64,000 nucleotides of DNA, from positions 1,252,526-1,316,525 of the forward strand of contig NZ_KB373314.1 of the NCBI RefSeq assembly GCF_000314795.2, in the 5' to 3' direction. The notes under the pieces were generated by a model. That model made no database searches and was not told the origin of the DNA. It worked only from the letters and a program-made list of their open reading frames with translations. The translations under genes and the position numbers were made by a program. Shown here in pieces: positions 40,355-50,281 of the stretch (position 1 is the stretch's first letter; every line of letters begins with the position of its first letter). The stretch is from Streptococcus sp. F0442. GTDB taxonomy: Bacteria > Bacillota > Bacilli > Lactobacillales > Streptococcaceae.

Positions 40355-40897
40355 TTAATACCAACCATTGGCCAGCCAGAAGTTTTTAGCTGCCGACCAT
40401 GAACCATAGCGGTTGACAACATATTGATTGGCTACTTTTTCCTGATTTGCTTCGGATAAATCACCGTTTAAATAAGAAAGGGATAACTGATAACGACCAT
40501 AATATTGGCCATTTTGCGCTGTGTAACTGCCACTTGATTCTTTCTGGGCAATCCATTCTTTAGCCGCTGCATCTTCGGAACTCAAGCCATCTGAAGCAGA
40601 TACCGTAGTTGTTGCTTGTGTAGTGTTAGCTTTACTAGTCGCAGCTTGCTCTGTAGTATTAGTTGTTGCCTTCTCATCTTCAATCTCTAAAACCTGACCA
40701 ACTGTAATGAGATTTACATTGCTAATCTTATTTTTCTTAGCAATCGCATCAACCGTTGTATTCTTCTCTTTAGCAATAGCTGATAAGGTATCACCTGACT
40801 TTACAGTATAAGAATCCGCATTTACTGCAATTGGAAAGAAAAGTCCTGCAAGTAATCCGATTCCAACCATCTGTTTCATCATCTGTTTTTTATTCAT
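40355..40897 (-). CDS. LysM-domain secreted protein with Apf-like C-terminus
   Basis: A 180-residue secreted protein: signal peptide ending near VNADS, one LysM domain (about 30-75, [15 protein letters not shown]) that binds peptidoglycan, a Thr/Ala/Ser-rich linker, and a C-terminal domain AKEWIAQKESSGSYTAQNG...AKNFWLANGWY resembling aggregation-promoting factors and lysozyme-like transglycosylases. It is likely a wall-remodelling protein. A minus-strand promoter TTGACA (40971-40966)-17-TGAAAT (40948-40943) is upstream. Confidence 0.87.
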   Translation of the reverse strand: MNKKQMMKQMVGIGLLAGLFFPIAVNADSYTVKSGDTLSAIAKEKNTTVDAIAKKNKISNVNLITVGQVLEIEDEKATTNTTEQAATSKANTTQATTTVSASDGLSSEDAAAKEWIAQKESSGSYTAQNGQYYGRYQLSLSYLNGDLSEANQEKVANQYVVNRYGSWSAAKNFWLANGWY

Positions 40898-41022
40898 TGT
40901 TTTTACTCCTTAATTGGTATAACTCTATCCTACAAAAGAAATATTTCATATTAATTGAAATCGTGTGTCAATTATTGCAATCAGATGTTAGAAATACTAA
41001 AATTTCAGGATAATATAAATGC

Positions 41023-41039
41023 TTTAAGCACCCTTTAAG
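41023..41039 (+). promoter_or_regulatory. CiaR-type box upstream of sdaAB
   Basis: TTTAAG-CACCC-TTTAAG is a perfect TTTAAG-N5-TTTAAG direct repeat, the consensus of the CiaR response regulator. A weak -10-like TATTTA follows after 10 bases, the typical CiaR promoter spacing. The target may be a transcript running into sdaAB. Confidence 0.65.
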
Positions 41040-41089
41040 ATTTCTACCATATTTAGGGAGAAATACAAGAAATCATCAGCCATATCTGA

Positions 41090-41095
41090 TATAAT
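41090..41095 (+). promoter_or_regulatory. sdaAB extended -10 promoter
   Basis: TGATATAAT, an extended -10, lies 30 bases before the sdaAB start with a poor -35. Confidence 0.6.
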
Positions 41096-41124
41096 GAAGT
41101 AAAGTGATCGCAAAGGAGCAAAGA

Positions 41125-41796
41125 ATGAACTCTTTAAAATTCCAATCAGTTTTTGATATCATTGGACCTGTGATGATAGGCCCATCTAGTAGCCATACTG
41201 CAGGTGCTGTTCGAATTGGTAAAATTGTTTCTTCTATATTTGGAGAAGAGCCCAAAGAGGTTGAGTTCCAATTATTTAATTCCTTCGCAAAAACCTATCG
41301 TGGTCATGGAACAGATTTAGCCTTAGTCGCGGGCATCTTAGGAATGGACACAGATGATCCTAGAATCCCAGATAGTCTAAAAATTGCACATGAACGAGGC
41401 ATTCGGATTGTTTGGTCTATTCAAAAAGAGAGCAATGCTCCTCACCCAAATACAACGACCATTACTGTAAAAAATGATCATAAAACGATTTCTGTCACTG
41501 GAATCTCAATTGGTGGTGGGAACATACAGGTTACTGAGTTAAATGGCTTTGCCATCTCGCTAAATATGAATACTCCAACCATTATCATTGTGCACCAAGA
41601 CGTCCCTGGAATGATCGCTCATGTAACAGAAGCCCTTTCTCGCTATGATATTAACATTGCACAAATGAATGTGACGCGGGAAAAAGCTGGAGAAAAAGCC
41701 ATTATGATTATTGAAGTTGATTCAAGAAGTTGTGAAGCAGCTATCGAAGATATTCGTAAAATTCCTCATCTTCATAATGTCAACTTTTTCAAATAA
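41125..41796 (+). CDS. sdaAB: L-serine dehydratase, beta subunit
   Basis: About 223 residues. The N-terminal substrate domain has GPSSSHTAGAVRIG near residue 20, and a C-terminal ACT domain (about 145-220) may sense serine. With SdaAA it deaminates L-serine to pyruvate and ammonia. The ATG at 41125 has AAAGGAG 6 bases upstream; a GTG at 41104 precedes that site and is less likely. Confidence 0.95.
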   Translation: MNSLKFQSVFDIIGPVMIGPSSSHTAGAVRIGKIVSSIFGEEPKEVEFQLFNSFAKTYRGHGTDLALVAGILGMDTDDPRIPDSLKIAHERGIRIVWSIQKESNAPHPNTTTITVKNDHKTISVTGISIGGGNIQVTELNGFAISLNMNTPTIIIVHQDVPGMIAHVTEALSRYDINIAQMNVTREKAGEKAIMIIEVDSRSCEAAIEDIRKIPHLHNVNFFK

Positions 41797-41805
41797 GGAG
41801 TTTGT

Positions 41806-42678
41806 ATGTTTTATTCAATTGTAGACCTCGTAGAACAAGCAAGTACGCAATACGAAGGAAACGTCGCAGAGTTAATGATTGCTACTGAATTCGAGTTAAC
41901 AGGTCGTGAACGCGAAGAAGTCCTACGATTAATGACCCGTAATTTAGAAGTGATGATTGATTCTGTAAGGTTAGGGTTAAATGAAAATCAGTCTCGTAGT
42001 GGATTAACAGGTGGAGACGCTGCAAAATTAGATCGCTATATCAAATCTGGTAAAACCTTATCTGACTTAACCGTCTTGACCGCTGCAAAAAACGCCATTG
42101 CTGTCAACGAACACAATGCCAAAATGGGGCTAGTCTGTGCAACACCTACAGCAGGATCTGCAGGATGTCTTCCTGCCGTACTTACTGCAGCAACTCAAAA
42201 ATTAGGGTTAAACCGTCAGCAACAATTAGATTTTCTACTGACAGCTGGAGCATTCGGTTTAGTGATCGCTAACAATGCTTCTATTTCAGGTGCAGAAGGT
42301 GGCTGTCAAGCAGAAGTTGGTTCTGCTTCAGCTATGAGTGCTGCTGCACTGACATTAGCTGCTGGCGGAACTCCTTATCAAGCCAGTCAAGCCGTCTGTT
42401 TCGTTATCAAAAATATGCTTGGCCTCATCTGTGATCCAGTAGCGGGACTCGTTGAAGTCCCATGTGTCAAACGAAATGCAATGGGAGCCAGCTATGCTTT
42501 TGTTGCGGCTGATATGGCCTTAGCAGGGATTGAATCAAAAATTCCTGTCGATGAAGTCATTGATGCCATGTACCAAGTTGGCTCTAGTCTTCCAACTGCC
42601 TTTAGAGAAACAGCTGAAGGAGGATTGGCAGCGACTCCTACTGGACGCAACCTACAGAAAGAGATATTTGGAGAATAA
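41806..42678 (+). CDS. sdaAA: L-serine dehydratase, alpha subunit
   Basis: A 290-residue iron-sulfur subunit. Candidate cluster cysteines are in CATPTAGSAGC, GGCQAEVG and LICDPVAG. It starts 9 bases after sdaAB with AAGGAG upstream, and the HAD phosphatase follows immediately. Confidence 0.96.
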   Translation: MFYSIVDLVEQASTQYEGNVAELMIATEFELTGREREEVLRLMTRNLEVMIDSVRLGLNENQSRSGLTGGDAAKLDRYIKSGKTLSDLTVLTAAKNAIAVNEHNAKMGLVCATPTAGSAGCLPAVLTAATQKLGLNRQQQLDFLLTAGAFGLVIANNASISGAEGGCQAEVGSASAMSAAALTLAAGGTPYQASQAVCFVIKNMLGLICDPVAGLVEVPCVKRNAMGASYAFVAADMALAGIESKIPVDEVIDAMYQVGSSLPTAFRETAEGGLAATPTGRNLQKEIFGE

Positions 42679-42679
42679 C

Positions 42680-43309
42680 ATGCAAGCCTTATTTTTTGAC
42701 TTAGATGGGACATTAGTAGACAGTTCTAAAGGAATTGCAGAAAGTTTTCAACACACATTTGACACCTTAAAGGTTTCCCAACCTGATCTTGAAACTATCC
42801 GAAGTTTTATGGGACCACCTTTAATTTCTAGTTTTGAGGCTACTCTTCCTGAAACCTTAGTAGATCAAGCAGTCACCATCTATCGCCAGTATTATCATGA
42901 AAAGGGCCAATACAAAACAACCCTCTTTCCTCAGATAGTAGATGCCTTAGAATCTCTAAAAAATAACGGTTTTGAGCTCTATGTAACTACTTCAAAATAT
43001 GAACCCGTAGCTTTACAAATGTGTCAAGATCTAGGAATAGCTGACTACTTTAATGGAATTTATGGTTCAAGTCCTGTGTGCGTCCATAAAGCCGATGTTA
43101 TTCAACACACCTTGTCAATCAATAACATTCCAAAAGAGGAAGCTCTGATTATTGGAGATACGAAATTTGACCTTATTGGAGGTCAAACAGTTGGAATTAA
43201 AACCATGGCAGTCACTTGGGGTTTTGGAAATCTTGAAGAATTACTCCTTTACTCACCGGATTATATTTGTCAATCTCCACTTGATATCCTCTCAACATTT
43301 AAAAAATAG
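42680..43309 (+). CDS. HAD-family hydrolase, phosphoglycolate phosphatase-like
   Basis: A 209-residue haloacid dehalogenase-type phosphatase. Motif I is FFDLDGTLVDS (residues 5-15, Asp7 nucleophile), motif II VTTSK, and motif IV IIGDTKFD. The ATG is 1 base after the sdaAA stop, with GGAG 6 bases upstream inside sdaAA. An in-frame start 150 bases earlier lies within sdaAA and is rejected. Substrate unknown. Confidence 0.9.
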   Translation: MQALFFDLDGTLVDSSKGIAESFQHTFDTLKVSQPDLETIRSFMGPPLISSFEATLPETLVDQAVTIYRQYYHEKGQYKTTLFPQIVDALESLKNNGFELYVTTSKYEPVALQMCQDLGIADYFNGIYGSSPVCVHKADVIQHTLSINNIPKEEALIIGDTKFDLIGGQTVGIKTMAVTWGFGNLEELLLYSPDYICQSPLDILSTFKK

Positions 43310-43338
43310 GTTTACAAATTTGTAAACCTATTTTTTTT
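43304..43338. terminator. Bidirectional terminator between HAD and LysM genes
   Basis: A perfect 30-base palindrome centred on 43318/43319 (AAATAGGTTTACAAA and its complement) has T tracts on the plus side and A tracts on the other. It contains the motif TTTACA-N4-TGTAAA discussed in the findings. Confidence 0.88.
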
Positions 43339-43990
43339 AATAACCCCAAGCTGATAAACCTTGTGAGCTATATGCATTGTATGCTGCCTGGATTTGATCA
43401 TCAACTGTTGCAGTTGAACCCCAACCTGGCATTGTTTGGAATAAACCACTTGCACCAGAAGCATTTGCTGCATTCACTTGTCCATTCGATTCACGGGCAA
43501 TGATTGCTTCCCAAGTAGAAGCGGGTACGCCAGTCATTTCAGCCATACGAGCAGCTGCATAAGAGCCTTGCTCACCAGCAGTATTCCCATTTGCTAAAAC
43601 AATTCCACCACTTGTTGGTTGCGTAGAAGTGACTGTAGCATTCGCAGCATAAGTTGTTTGTTTTTGAGCAGTTTGTGCGGTTGCTTCAGTTACAGGAGTT
43701 GCACTTTCAGCAGGTTTTGCTTGCTCTTGTGGAGCAATTTTATCAAGCATTGATTTAGAACGCTCCCCCAACTCAATAATTTGACCTGCATAAATTAAAT
43801 CTTCATTGGTCAAATTGTTAGATGCAATAATATTTTCTACTGAAGTGTTATTTTCAAGTGCAATTTTTGATAGAGTATCTCCAGACTTCACTTCGTAAGT
43901 TTCAGCATTCACTGTAGCAATACCAGAAATGAAAAGCGATGCTGCTGAAAGCAAGGAAGTGACTGTCCATTGGAACTTTTTACTGTTCAT
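43337..43990 (-). CDS. LysM and lytic-transglycosylase-like secreted protein
   Basis: About 217 residues. A signal peptide (cleavage near TVNAE), one LysM (about 33-75, [15 protein letters not shown]), an Ala/Thr/Pro-rich linker, and a C-terminal domain with [29 protein letters not shown], the SLT/lysozyme-like signature with the catalytic Glu in ARES. It likely trims peptidoglycan at septum or pole. Several TGTAA-type motifs upstream (44055-44100) resemble WalR (VicR) sites, not exactly spaced. The start at 43990 has AAGGAG 10 bases upstream. Confidence 0.88.
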   Translation of the reverse strand: MNSKKFQWTVTSLLSAASLFISGIATVNAETYEVKSGDTLSKIALENNTSVENIIASNNLTNEDLIYAGQIIELGERSKSMLDKIAPQEQAKPAESATPVTEATAQTAQKQTTYAANATVTSTQPTSGGIVLANGNTAGEQGSYAAARMAEMTGVPASTWEAIIARESNGQVNAANASGASGLFQTMPGWGSTATVDDQIQAAYNAYSSQGLSAWGY

Positions 43991-44093
43991 GAATTTTATT
44001 CTCCTTTCGAACATAATTCTATCATACACACAAAATGTTACAGTTTCTTGTAGAATGTATTACAAATATTACAAGAATATGTGAATTTAATGT

Positions 44094-44119
44094 AAAAAGC
44101 GCTTTGTGTAGCGCTTTTT
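44094..44119 (-). terminator. ecf operon terminator
   Basis: A 10-bp stem AAAAAGCGCT/AGCGCTTTTT with a 6-base loop lies 28 bases past the ecfT stop. Confidence 0.88.
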
Positions 44120-44147
44120 CCTTATTTTTGAACCGGTAGGAGCTTTT

Positions 44148-44945
44148 CTATCCATTTTTTAGATAAAAAACGAATAACATTAAACACAGAATAACGAGCA
44201 ATGCTAGGGTATCTTTCACTCCCCACTGAAGTATCCGATAGCGTGTTCGTCCCTCCCCACCTTTGTAACCTCTCGCTTCCATCGCAATTGCTAATGCATC
44301 TGCTCGTTTAAAACTAGAAGCAAATAGAGGAATGAGAATAGGAATAAAGGAACGGATCCTTTTTAATAGATTTCCTTCACCAAAATCAACACCACGCGCC
44401 CTTTGAGCATTCATAATTCGATTCGTATCATCTACTAAGGTTGGAACAAAGCGCAAACTCATAGATAGCATTAACCCAATCTCATGAGCCGGAACCTTAA
44501 TAATTTTTAGTGGTGTGAGGATCTTTTCAACAGCATCTGCTAAACTTAATGGTGTCGTTGTCACGGTTAGAATCGTCGAATAAAAAATAATTAAGATAAA
44601 TCTACAAAATATGATTGCAGCTTGTGCCAATCCTTGATCTGTTAATTTAAAAAACCACCATTGATATAACAATGTTCCTTGAGAGGTAGCAAATAATTGG
44701 AAAACAGTTGTAAACGCAATGATAAAAATCATTGATTTTAGGCCTTTGACATAAAAACCGATAGAAATCCTTGTTAGATACATTAAAACAAAGATAAAAC
44801 AAAAGAGAAGAATATTGGTCTGCAGGTTATTAGCCCAAAAAAGAAGAAAAATGAACAAAAACATCGAGAGCAATTTTCCACGAGGATCCAGTTGATGGAT
44901 GATAGAATTTCCAGGGATATACCTTCCTAAAATCATATTATTCAT
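44148..44945 (-). CDS. ecfT: Energy-coupling factor transporter, transmembrane protein
   Basis: A 265-residue membrane subunit with several spans and two Ala-Arg-Gly motifs ([11 protein letters not shown] and [12 protein letters not shown]) that couple to the ATPases. With EcfA1 and EcfA2 it energises many vitamin-binding S components encoded elsewhere. Its start overlaps ecfA2 by 8 bases. Confidence 0.95.
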   Translation of the reverse strand: MNNMILGRYIPGNSIIHQLDPRGKLLSMFLFIFLLFWANNLQTNILLFCFIFVLMYLTRISIGFYVKGLKSMIFIIAFTTVFQLFATSQGTLLYQWWFFKLTDQGLAQAAIIFCRFILIIFYSTILTVTTTPLSLADAVEKILTPLKIIKVPAHEIGLMLSMSLRFVPTLVDDTNRIMNAQRARGVDFGEGNLLKRIRSFIPILIPLFASSFKRADALAIAMEARGYKGGEGRTRYRILQWGVKDTLALLVILCLMLFVFYLKNG

Positions 44946-45780
44946 GAAGTAACATCTCCTTTAATTCCTCAATTTTGATTGGTAACCTCTCTAGATCCAT
45001 TCCTCTTTGTTTCAATTGAAGAGCAAAATTCGTGACTTGTGGAACTCCTAATTGAAGTTTGTGTAAATAGTCTACCTGTTGAAACACTTCCCTTGGGGAT
45101 CCGTTTAGGACAAGTTTTCCCGCTTCCAAAGCAAATACAGTATCAGCAAAGTTTGCTACATCATCCATCATATGAGTCACCAAAACAAGAGTCATCCCAT
45201 TTTTATGCAACGTCTCAAACAGCGCCATCAATTCCTTTCTTCCAGCAGGATCTAGCCCTGCTGTCGGCTCGTCCAATACTAAAATCTCTGGTTCGATAGC
45301 TAAAATACCCGCGATTGCAACCCGTCTCATCTGTCCACCTGATAGTTCAAATGGACTTTTATCATAGATAGACTCTTCTAAACCAACGATCGCTAATTTT
45401 TCTTTGGCTATTTCCTCCGCTTTTTCCTTAGGTACCCCAAAATTTTGTGGTCCAAATGCTACATCAGCTAGAACGGTTTCCGCAAATAGCTGACTTTCTG
45501 GAAATTGAAAAACCAAACCGACTTTTTTTCTCAGGTACTTCATTTCTTTTGGCTCAGAATGATTATCTAAAACAAAATCTTCAAATTGAATCGTTCCTTT
45601 AGTCGGACGAAGTAAACCATTTAGTAACTGTAACAAAGTGGACTTTCCACTACCAGTATGCCCAATGATGGCAGTATAAGAGCCGTCCTGTATTTCCAAA
45701 GATATATCAGAAAGCGCTTGTCCTTCAAAGGGACTTCCCTCTTGATAAGTATAATAGACGTTCTTTAAAGAAATTCCCAT
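44938..45780 (-). CDS. ecfA2: Energy-coupling factor transporter ATPase 2
   Basis: A 280-residue ABC ATPase. Walker [14 protein letters not shown]-loop [10 protein letters not shown], signature LSGGQMRRV and Walker [14 protein letters not shown] are intact. It overlaps ecfA1 by 16 bases and pairs with it as a heterodimer. Confidence 0.96.
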   Translation of the reverse strand: MGISLKNVYYTYQEGSPFEGQALSDISLEIQDGSYTAIIGHTGSGKSTLLQLLNGLLRPTKGTIQFEDFVLDNHSEPKEMKYLRKKVGLVFQFPESQLFAETVLADVAFGPQNFGVPKEKAEEIAKEKLAIVGLEESIYDKSPFELSGGQMRRVAIAGILAIEPEILVLDEPTAGLDPAGRKELMALFETLHKNGMTLVLVTHMMDDVANFADTVFALEAGKLVLNGSPREVFQQVDYLHKLQLGVPQVTNFALQLKQRGMDLERLPIKIEELKEMLLHE

Positions 45781-46589
45781 AGTTGGTCTAATAACTCACT
45801 TTCTGTTAAATAATCCTGTTTTAGCGGAAAATGCGAGCTGAGAGATTCTTGGACTTGCTTACTAAACGGCTTATCTAGTCCAATCTCATGCAAATCATTT
45901 CTTGAGAACAATTCCCTCGGCGACATGGAAGACTCTAATTTTCCTTTTTGAAACACTAGGGTTCGGTCACTTAGGGCGATTTCAGTTAAATCATGAGTAA
46001 TGGAGATAATCGTTAATTGAAACTTTTTCTGGAGTTCTCTCATTACTGCCATTAGATCCTCTCGGCCTTCTGGATCTAACATACTAGTTGCTTCATCAAG
46101 GATAATAATATTTGGTCGCAAGGCAATAATACCCGCTATGGCTACTCGTTGTTTTTGACCACCCGACAATCGAGAGGGTTCCCTATCTTTAAACTCTAGC
46201 ATGCCAACTTGGTCAATAGCCTTCTCTACACGTTGAATCATTTCTTCCCGTGGAATTCCTTGGTTTTCCAAGCCAAAGGCGACATCATCTTCCACTGTTG
46301 CACCGACAAATTGATTGTCCGGATTTTGAAATACAATCCCAATTTTACTGCGGATTTCCCATATCGTTTCACGAGTCAACTGTTGCCCATCAATATAAAT
46401 CTCACCAGACTCAGGTTCTAAGAGACCATCCATCAAGCGTACAACGGTAGATTTCCCACTACCATTGTGCCCAACAATTGAAAGCCACTCCCCTTGTTTC
46501 ACGTGAAACGAAACAGTATCAATTTGATACTCTTCTACTGTTTTATCGTATCGAAACGATACATTTTTTAGATTTATAATATGTTTCAT
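45765..46589 (-). CDS. ecfA1: Energy-coupling factor transporter ATPase 1
   Basis: A 274-residue ABC ATPase. Walker [13 protein letters not shown], signature LSGGQKQRV and Walker [14 protein letters not shown] are intact. The ATG immediately follows the pgsA stop. The coding sequence near the 5' end contains a parS-like site (46495-46510). Confidence 0.96.
   Translation of the reverse strand: MKHIINLKNVSFRYDKTVEEYQIDTVSFHVKQGEWLSIVGHNGSGKSTVVRLMDGLLEPESGEIYIDGQQLTRETIWEIRSKIGIVFQNPDNQFVGATVEDDVAFGLENQGIPREEMIQRVEKAIDQVGMLEFKDREPSRLSGGQKQRVAIAGIIALRPNIIILDEATSMLDPEGREDLMAVMRELQKKFQLTIISITHDLTEIALSDRTLVFQKGKLESSMSPRELFSRNDLHEIGLDKPFSKQVQESLSSHFPLKQDYLTESELLDQLWEFL
46495..46510. other. parS-like site within ecfA1
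   Basis: TGTTTCACGTGAAACG matches the ParB site TGTTTCACGTGAAACA at 15 of 16 positions; the core GTTTCACGTGAAAC is perfect. It lies about 17 kb from parB. Confidence 0.8.
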
Positions 46590-47129
46590 TTACTTAAATG
46601 TGTCTTTAAAGAGATAGCTACTTCCCTTAAAGTAGTCATAACCAGAATAAATTGTAAAAATCAGTGCGATATAAAGTAATACTTGTCCTGGAAGGGTTAA
46701 GTGACAAAGCAAAAAGATAATGGCAAACATTTGGCTAAAGGTCTTAATTTTACCTGGCATAGCTGCGGCAAGCACTGTACCGCCTGTCTCAACAAGCAGA
46801 AGACGCAAACCAGTAACAGCTAACTCACGACAAATAATAACAGCTGCAATCCAAGCAGGAACCATTTTTAATTCGATCATCATGATGAAGGCTGACATAA
46901 CCAATAATTTATCTGCCATTGGATCGGCAAATTTCCCAAAATTACTAACCACATTCCATTTTCGTGCAAGGAAGCCATCTAAATAATCTGTAATACTTGC
47001 AATTGCAAAAATAACTGCTGCTACAATATGGCCAAGATAAGAATGGCTTAGACTTAAAATGGCAATAAAAATAGGAATCATCACAACTCGAATTAATGTC
47101 AACGCATTAGGAATATTTTCTTTTTTCAT
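46590..47129 (-). CDS. pgsA: CDP-diacylglycerol--glycerol-3-phosphate phosphatidyltransferase
   Basis: A 179-residue membrane enzyme that makes phosphatidylglycerol phosphate. The CDP-alcohol phosphotransferase motif DYLDGFLARKW...GKFADPMADK is complete. It has four or more spans. It is between the HTH protein and ecfA1, as in related streptococci. Confidence 0.96.
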   Translation of the reverse strand: MKKENIPNALTLIRVVMIPIFIAILSLSHSYLGHIVAAVIFAIASITDYLDGFLARKWNVVSNFGKFADPMADKLLVMSAFIMMIELKMVPAWIAAVIICRELAVTGLRLLLVETGGTVLAAAMPGKIKTFSQMFAIIFLLCHLTLPGQVLLYIALIFTIYSGYDYFKGSSYLFKDTFK

Positions 47130-47169
47130 ACTTCCTCCAAAAAATAAACTATCTTTACAGCTGTTTTAC

Positions 47170-47568
47170 TCACGCTGTAAACTTATAAAAATATACGATA
47201 TAAATCACAAATCCAAGAATAGCAAAGCTAACTAGTAGATAATACAAGATCGGTAACCAGCTTGTTTTCTGCCTTAATTTTCTTGAATGAAGCTCTTCAT
47301 CATCTACTAAGATTTCCTCATCAAATAACAACTCTTTTCCTTCACGAAAAGCTGTCAATAAAATGGATTCATCTAATCCCAAAGCCCACGATAGCTTCTT
47401 TAAATAGATTTGGGCGTAAAAGGGACTCGGTAGTAAATCAAACTCATCGTTTTCCAACGCTTCTATATAAGGAGCTTCTATAGCTGTCTTTTTTGACACA
47501 TCCTGTAAACTTAAATGTAAATTAACTCTTGACAATCTCAACACTTGACCAATCGTTCTCTTCTTCAT
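47170..47568 (-). CDS. RodZ-like helix-turn-helix membrane protein, short form
   Basis: About 132 residues. A Cro/CI-type HTH of the RodZ N-terminal kind (about 5-70, TIGQVLRLSRVNLHLSLQDVSKKT), a basic linker, and one membrane span near 108-128. The external DUF4115 domain of full RodZ is absent, so it is a short form. It may link cell-shape machinery to the membrane. Start at 47568, AAGGG 5 bases upstream, after the M16 peptidase. Confidence 0.82.
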   Translation of the reverse strand: MKKRTIGQVLRLSRVNLHLSLQDVSKKTAIEAPYIEALENDEFDLLPSPFYAQIYLKKLSWALGLDESILLTAFREGKELLFDEEILVDDEELHSRKLRQKTSWLPILYYLLVSFAILGFVIYIVYFYKFTA

Positions 47569-47594
47569 ATTTTCCCTTCTTGACACATTGTTTA

Positions 47595-48869
47595 CTACTT
47601 CTGAAAAATCATATAGTCAACCATCTCAGACTGATCAATGAATTGATGTCCTAATTTGATGATATCTTGTAAACTAATACCCTGTAAAATCTTTGGAAGA
47701 TCATAGGAAGTGCTACCATCTGAAAAATATTCAAACTGAGTCGCACTATACTCAAGCGAATTTAAACCCTGTAAAAAATCACCAAACATTTCGCTTTTAA
47801 TCGTATCTAAATGTTCCTGATTCACATCTGGATCCTTATCAAATTGTTTGATGGCTGACCTAAATTGATGAGATAGAGAAACTGGTTCTTGGGTATCCAT
47901 TGTCAAAATAACAAAATGAAAGACTTCCTCAACCTCTACTTCTAGTGTCAAGGAGTTGTCAATTTTACCAGCTTCATATAAACTTTGAAAACGTTGTGAA
48001 GTCCACCCAAACATCATCGAAAATAATAATTTCAGCATTAATTTATAACGAAATTTTTCCTCTTCCTTGATGACATCATTCCCTCGAATTCCAATTGCCA
48101 ACTTAGGACTGGCAACGTCCATTCTACAGGATTGATTCAATTTTACTTCGTTTTTTTCTACAGGAAATCGTTCTACCTGGATTGAAGGCTGAAGGGGAAG
48201 TTGATCATATTCGTTTACAACTTGTAATACTGCATCAAGATCAAAGTTTCCAATCACTAATAGATGCATCTGAGTTGGATGATAGAATAAATCAAAGTTC
48301 TCACGGAGATTGTCTATTGTAATGTCAGAAATTGACTCTCTTGTTCCAGCAATATCATCTGCTAACGGTGTTCCAGGATATAGGTTTTCTAAGGCACCAA
48401 AAAATAATCGATAATCTGGACTATCTTGATACATTCCTATCTCTTGTTGAATAATCTCTCTTTCCTTAGCAACTGATTTTTCTGTAAAAGAAGCTTTTGA
48501 GACCATCTCCAATAACAACTTGATATTTTCAGAGACCCTTGAGGTTGTTGAGAAAAGATAGCTGGTTTTTGTAAAACTTGTAAAGGCATTACTTTCCGAT
48601 CCTAATTGAACGAATTTTTTTAGAAAATCTTGACCTTTCTCATCTTCAAACACTTTATGTTCCAAAAAGTGAGCAATTCCTGCAGGATATTGTTTTTCTT
48701 CACCATTAACTAAAATTCGTGTATCCACCGAACCAAACTTGGTTGTAAGCATCCCATAGGTTTCATAATAATCTTCTTTTGGAATTAAATGAATGGTCAA
48801 GCCGTTTGACAAACGTGTAAAGTAAACCTGCTCACCTACGGCTTCATAATATTTTTCTTTAATTTTCAA
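47595..48869 (-). CDS. M16-family peptidase, YmfH-like (catalytic type)
   Basis: A 424-residue insulinase-fold protein. The inverted zinc motif HFLEH is at residues 67-71, with a downstream Glu (EREIIQQEIGMY) as third ligand. It is paired with a neighbour that lacks the motif. No signal peptide, so cytoplasmic. Substrate unknown. Confidence 0.9.
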   Translation of the reverse strand: MKIKEKYYEAVGEQVYFTRLSNGLTIHLIPKEDYYETYGMLTTKFGSVDTRILVNGEEKQYPAGIAHFLEHKVFEDEKGQDFLKKFVQLGSESNAFTSFTKTSYLFSTTSRVSENIKLLLEMVSKASFTEKSVAKEREIIQQEIGMYQDSPDYRLFFGALENLYPGTPLADDIAGTRESISDITIDNLRENFDLFYHPTQMHLLVIGNFDLDAVLQVVNEYDQLPLQPSIQVERFPVEKNEVKLNQSCRMDVASPKLAIGIRGNDVIKEEEKFRYKLMLKLLFSMMFGWTSQRFQSLYEAGKIDNSLTLEVEVEEVFHFVILTMDTQEPVSLSHQFRSAIKQFDKDPDVNQEHLDTIKSEMFGDFLQGLNSLEYSATQFEYFSDGSTSYDLPKILQGISLQDIIKLGHQFIDQSEMVDYMIFQK

Positions 48870-48877
48870 TCTTTACA

Positions 48878-50125
48878 CTACTTTCCTTCCATAAAATAAA
48901 CCGACTGCAAATTAATTGTTTTTGCCGTTTCGATAATTTCTTCTTTACTAACCTTATTGATAGCTTCTAACCATTCCTCTAAAGAAAGAACCTTTGTTCC
49001 TAGGATCGTTTTCAGGTATTCTCTTTCGATTAATGTGTTTTGTCGATCCTGGGCTAATAAAGTCGTATTCACCAACATGTCTTTTGTCAATTGAAGTTCA
49101 GATTCTGTAAACTTTCCTCGTTTTAAATCATTCAACTGCCTCATAATCATGGTCATTACCTTGGTGCGATGTTCTTTATCAATACCAGCAAAAATTCTCA
49201 TAAAGCCTGTAAAAATATCGAAATGGCTAGAGATGGTATAAGCAAGACCTTCTTTTTCACGAACTATTTGAAAAAGTCTCGAGTGCGAGAAAGCTCCCAA
49301 CATCCCATTTAACACAACTAAGGGAATATGAAGAGGATCTCCATACTGGGTAGAAAAATGGTAGCCTAATTCTAAAATAGATTGTTGATTTTGCTTTTGC
49401 TCTAATTTCTCGCGAACTACATTTGAAAAAGTTTGTTGATAGTTGATAGACAAGTTGTTATCACGTGGTTTGAATTCAAACTGGTTTACTCGATCCACAA
49501 TAGCAACTTCATTAAAATCACCTACGAAAAAGAAGTCAATATTATCGAAATGAAGCATCTGATGAAACTGTGAGAGAGTGGTTTGAGCGGTCTCTTGTCT
49601 TACTAAATCAACTTTTCCCAATCTTGACATTCTGATAGTTTCATCTTCGAAAAATAGTTGATTCAATTGTCCATGCGCATAATAATAAGGCTCTTCAATC
49701 TCAGATTCCAAGTCTGAAATCGTATTTTTCTTTTCAACTTCAAAAGTCTCAAAATCAAAGTGATCATCTACTACTAAAGGTGAAAAGAAGACAGTTTCTA
49801 GAATATCCAAAATCTCATCTGTCAGTACATTTTTCTTACTCAAAAAATCATCGCGTACAAAGGAAATATTCAAATCGACATAGTGAACGGGCCCTCTTTT
49901 AGAAATTGAAGTAGACAATTCTACTCCGTACAGACTCGCTAATTTTTCACGGAATAATTGTGAGGTTGGATATTTTTGGTTTGCAGTTTCCATCATACAA
50001 GCTACTAAAACACGTGCAGCCACTGTATTTTCATTCAATAGCGCTGTAAACCGGACCTTAATTTTATTTGTTTTAAATTTTTTCGACTGAAGAAAGTGAA
50101 GATTCACACCCTTAACTAATTCCAT
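48878..50125 (-). CDS. M16-family peptidase-like, YmfF-like (motif absent)
   Basis: About 415 residues with the M16 fold but without HXXEH; the expected site reads VACMMETANQ. It likely acts as the non-catalytic partner of the downstream YmfH-like protein, as in processing peptidase pairs. The ATG at 50125 has GAGG 6 bases upstream; a TTG at 50146 and ATG at 50131 are alternatives. Confidence 0.85.
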   Translation of the reverse strand: MELVKGVNLHFLQSKKFKTNKIKVRFTALLNENTVAARVLVACMMETANQKYPTSQLFREKLASLYGVELSTSISKRGPVHYVDLNISFVRDDFLSKKNVLTDEILDILETVFFSPLVVDDHFDFETFEVEKKNTISDLESEIEEPYYYAHGQLNQLFFEDETIRMSRLGKVDLVRQETAQTTLSQFHQMLHFDNIDFFFVGDFNEVAIVDRVNQFEFKPRDNNLSINYQQTFSNVVREKLEQKQNQQSILELGYHFSTQYGDPLHIPLVVLNGMLGAFSHSRLFQIVREKEGLAYTISSHFDIFTGFMRIFAGIDKEHRTKVMTMIMRQLNDLKRGKFTESELQLTKDMLVNTTLLAQDRQNTLIEREYLKTILGTKVLSLEEWLEAINKVSKEEIIETAKTINLQSVYFMEGK

Positions 50126-50281
50126 TTTCATCCTCGTTCTAATCAATAGTAACTTTCATTATAACACGAAATCACGCTAAAATCCTAATTCAAACTGAGA
50201 AAAAAGGTTCTCACTTCACTCAAGATTCTCTACCCTAGAAAAACTAAAAATATGGTATAATAACACGCAAAGAGGTGAACT

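Noticed and set aside
44040..44105. TGTAA repeats upstream of the LysM/SLT gene as a definite WalR box
   Set aside because: The hexamers are spaced 3-4 bases apart, not the 5 expected; mentioned only as a possibility in the gene entry.
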